57,227 bases of DNA from Nitrospinota bacterium (GTDB lineage: Bacteria > 2-12-FULL-45-22 > JACOWJ01), in assembly GCA_016176845.1 (NCBI GenBank), contig JACOWJ010000028.1:1-57227 (forward strand), in the 5' to 3' direction. The translations under genes and the position numbers were made by a program. Below are positions 56,015 to 57,227 of this stretch, piece by piece (positions within the stretch are counted from its first letter, which is position 1; each line of letters begins with the position of its first letter). Below the pieces are notes generated by a model. The model was not told the origin of the DNA. It saw nothing but the letters and a program-made list of their open reading frames with translations, and did no database searches.

Positions 56015-57103
56015 CTATTTGCCGGCCTCCCAGAGCCGGATGAACATTCTCCCACACAGATGGTCCCTGAGCTTGACCTCCACCACGTAGCGATTGCCCT
56101 TCCGATCCACGGAATAACGCGGCATCAGGTCGGTCGCGGTATCGATCAGGTATCCCCGGTCCTCTCCCCGGTTGGCACCCTTTTTATCGCCCACATATCC
56201 CACAATGTTCACCTTGATTCCATCCCTGCCTCCTGGGTCCAGAAGTGCATCCACGATCCGAAGCTTATCGCCCCTGACCACCTCGAGATCCTCCTCATCG
56301 GTCACCGCCCTCCGGATGCCGTTGAGCTCCAGGATGAAATAGCTCAGGCGAGGGCGAGCTGACCGGGTCTCTGTTGGGCCCGAGTCGGGCGATTTCAACA
56401 GGACTTGTACCTGGCCACACCTATATTTGTCCTTGATGACTGTGGGTGTCTCTCTCAGCCGAATGTACCTGGAGAGGTCCAGCAGGTCATTATTGCTAAC
56501 GACCACGCAGCCTTTGGTGTCGGTGCTAGGAAGGTTGACCTTGTTGGTGCCATGCAGCCAAATGCCGTTGCCGTCCTTGCCCTTGCCCCGATCGATGGGA
56601 TTGGGATAATCCAGAGGAAAGGCCCCGGCACCATATTCCGGAGCCAGATCCTTGTCCCGTTTGAAGTCGACGAGGAAATAGACCCCCTCGGGGGTCCTGC
56701 GGTCGCCTACCCGCCGTTTGTCCCCTTCCTTCTGGCCAGTGGAACAGCGATAGGACTTCACGACCTGGCAGTTGGCGTTCTGGCATTTATAGAGCCGCAA
56801 CCTCTGGTCGCGCTTCTCCACCAGCAGGATATGCGAGCTTTGCTCCCCCTCCATGCCGACCAGGAAGTCGGGCAAGACAAGCTGATCTGTGCCCTTCTCC
56901 CGCAGGGGAACGGGGACAGGCTTCAGCGGGGGGGTCGGGACGGGTGGCTGAGCGACGACAATGGGTGGCTGACCTTGGCCTTCAGCTCCTCCAGTCGGGC
57001 TCCCACTTCCTGGTTGTTGTGCTCCAGCCTGGCCACTTCCCGATATTCTCTCTCTGCCGCGGCATAGTCGTTCATCCGCTCGTACACCTGGCCCAGCACC
57101 CAA
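56015..57103 (-). CDS. L,D-transpeptidase (YkuD) protein, N-terminus frameshifted
   Basis: Peptidoglycan-modifying enzyme family. The YkuD domain spans about residues 90-225 of this frame: SSHILLVEKRDQRLRLYKC, RRTPEGVYFLVDFKRDK, the catalytic HGTNKVNLPSTDTKGCVVVS with His and nucleophile Cys near 203, then NDLLDLSRYI. A C-terminal beta-rich domain follows. A Pro-rich linker (PPVPTPPLKPVPVP) precedes it. The first 45 residues of this frame are not protein-like, because the true upstream sequence is a TPR region in another frame (56923-57227). A frameshift must lie at about 56955-56985. The start at 57103 is therefore an artefact of the open frame. Confidence 0.8.
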   Translation of the reverse strand: MGAGPGVRADERLCRGRERISGSGQAGAQQPGSGSPTGGAEGQGQPPIVVAQPPVPTPPLKPVPVPLREKGTDQLVLPDFLVGMEGEQSSHILLVEKRDQRLRLYKCQNANCQVVKSYRCSTGQKEGDKRRVGDRRTPEGVYFLVDFKRDKDLAPEYGAGAFPLDYPNPIDRGKGKDGNGIWLHGTNKVNLPSTDTKGCVVVSNNDLLDLSRYIRLRETPTVIKDKYRCGQVQVLLKSPDSGPTETRSARPRLSYFILELNGIRRAVTDEEDLEVVRGDKLRIVDALLDPGGRDGIKVNIVGYVGDKKGANRGEDRGYLIDTATDLMPRYSVDRKGNRYVVEVKLRDHLCGRMFIRLWEAGK

Positions 57104-57227
57104 TGAGATTGTGGGGCATCCTTCAGCGCCAGGGCCTTCCGGAGATGGATGATGGCCTGATCCTCATTTGCCCAACTTACTGTAAATATGACCCAGGTAA
57201 TGGTGGGTCTCTGCCTGGTCGACCCCC
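56923..57227 (-). pseudogene. TPR N-terminal part of the L,D-transpeptidase gene, two frameshifts
   Basis: From the window edge the minus strand reads VDQAETHHYLGHIYSKLG, then shifts frame at the TTT run 57167-57169 (extra base) and continues NEDQAIIHLRKALALKDAPQ and DYAAAEREYREVARLEHNNQ, clear TPR helices, before LEELKAKV. It then loses frame again just before the Pro-rich linker of the YkuD protein. Together these pieces form one TPR-linker-YkuD protein cut by the window edge. Either the gene is inactivated or the assembly has two single-base errors here. Confidence 0.65.

Overview
The window looks like part of a chromosome from a Gram-negative, anaerobic, respiratory bacterium. LolA and an RseP-type protease imply an outer membrane. 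The order nusA-ylxR-infB-DUF503-rbfA-truB-rpsO-pnp, a FlgM/Che/PilT set and the wealth of c-type cytochromes suggest a deltaproteobacterial (Desulfobacterota-like) lineage; this placement is inference, as no rRNA or other taxonomic marker is present. No tRNA, rRNA, CRISPR array, transposase or phage gene was recognised.

Layout. (1) 1-12.6 kb, plus strand: envelope and isoprenoid genes (lolA, a 5'-truncated rseP, ispG), then the translation and RNA-decay block rimP-nusA-ylxR-infB-DUF503-rbfA-truB-rpsO-pnp, closed by an intrinsic terminator. (2) 12.7-22.7 kb, minus strand: flgM and a small partner, then a chemosensory operon cheR-TPR > double CheW > MCP > cheA-REC > cheB > a decayed kinase. (3) 22.7-23.8 kb: AT-rich debris with a gspE/Ig-like chimera. 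(4) 23.8-38.1 kb: a multiheme cytochrome region. The minus-strand unit encodes a decaheme MtrA/DmsE-like cytochrome, an MtrB-like porin, a pentaheme, Rieske, cytochrome b6-like and subunit IV-like proteins, a membrane-anchored pentaheme and a tetraheme. Two paralogous PKD-type nonaheme cytochromes lie upstream and a divergent pentaheme lies beyond them. (5) 38.2-46.7 kb: ADP-forming acyl-CoA synthetase, a 28-residue lysine-rich microprotein, two PilT-type ATPases, PHP and TPR proteins, a ferritin-like protein and a zinc-ribbon protein. (6) 47-57.2 kb: CHRD protein, CaiB-type CoA transferase, UroD-family methyltransferase, MalQ, a signal-less [NiFe] hydrogenase, and an L,D-transpeptidase broken at the window edge.

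How it fits together: region 4 reads as a quinol-to-surface electron route. A b6f-like quinol oxidase core lacks any recognisable cytochrome c1 or f and is co-encoded with multiheme carriers and an MtrAB-type outer-membrane conduit. The cytosolic hydrogenase and the ADP-forming synthetase would supply electrons and ATP. Intergenic DNA is unusually rich in structured repeats: tracts of 7-bp units, often as inverted pairs; a four-copy ~83-bp two-hairpin element, one copy of which is translated inside a protein; an eleven-copy AGGAAATTCCT element; and REP-like palindromes.

Several genes have chimeric or truncated structures (rseP, the kinase/HD-GYP gene, gspE, TPR/L,D-transpeptidase). Either this genome is undergoing deletion and decay or the assembly has local collapses; the sequence alone cannot decide.
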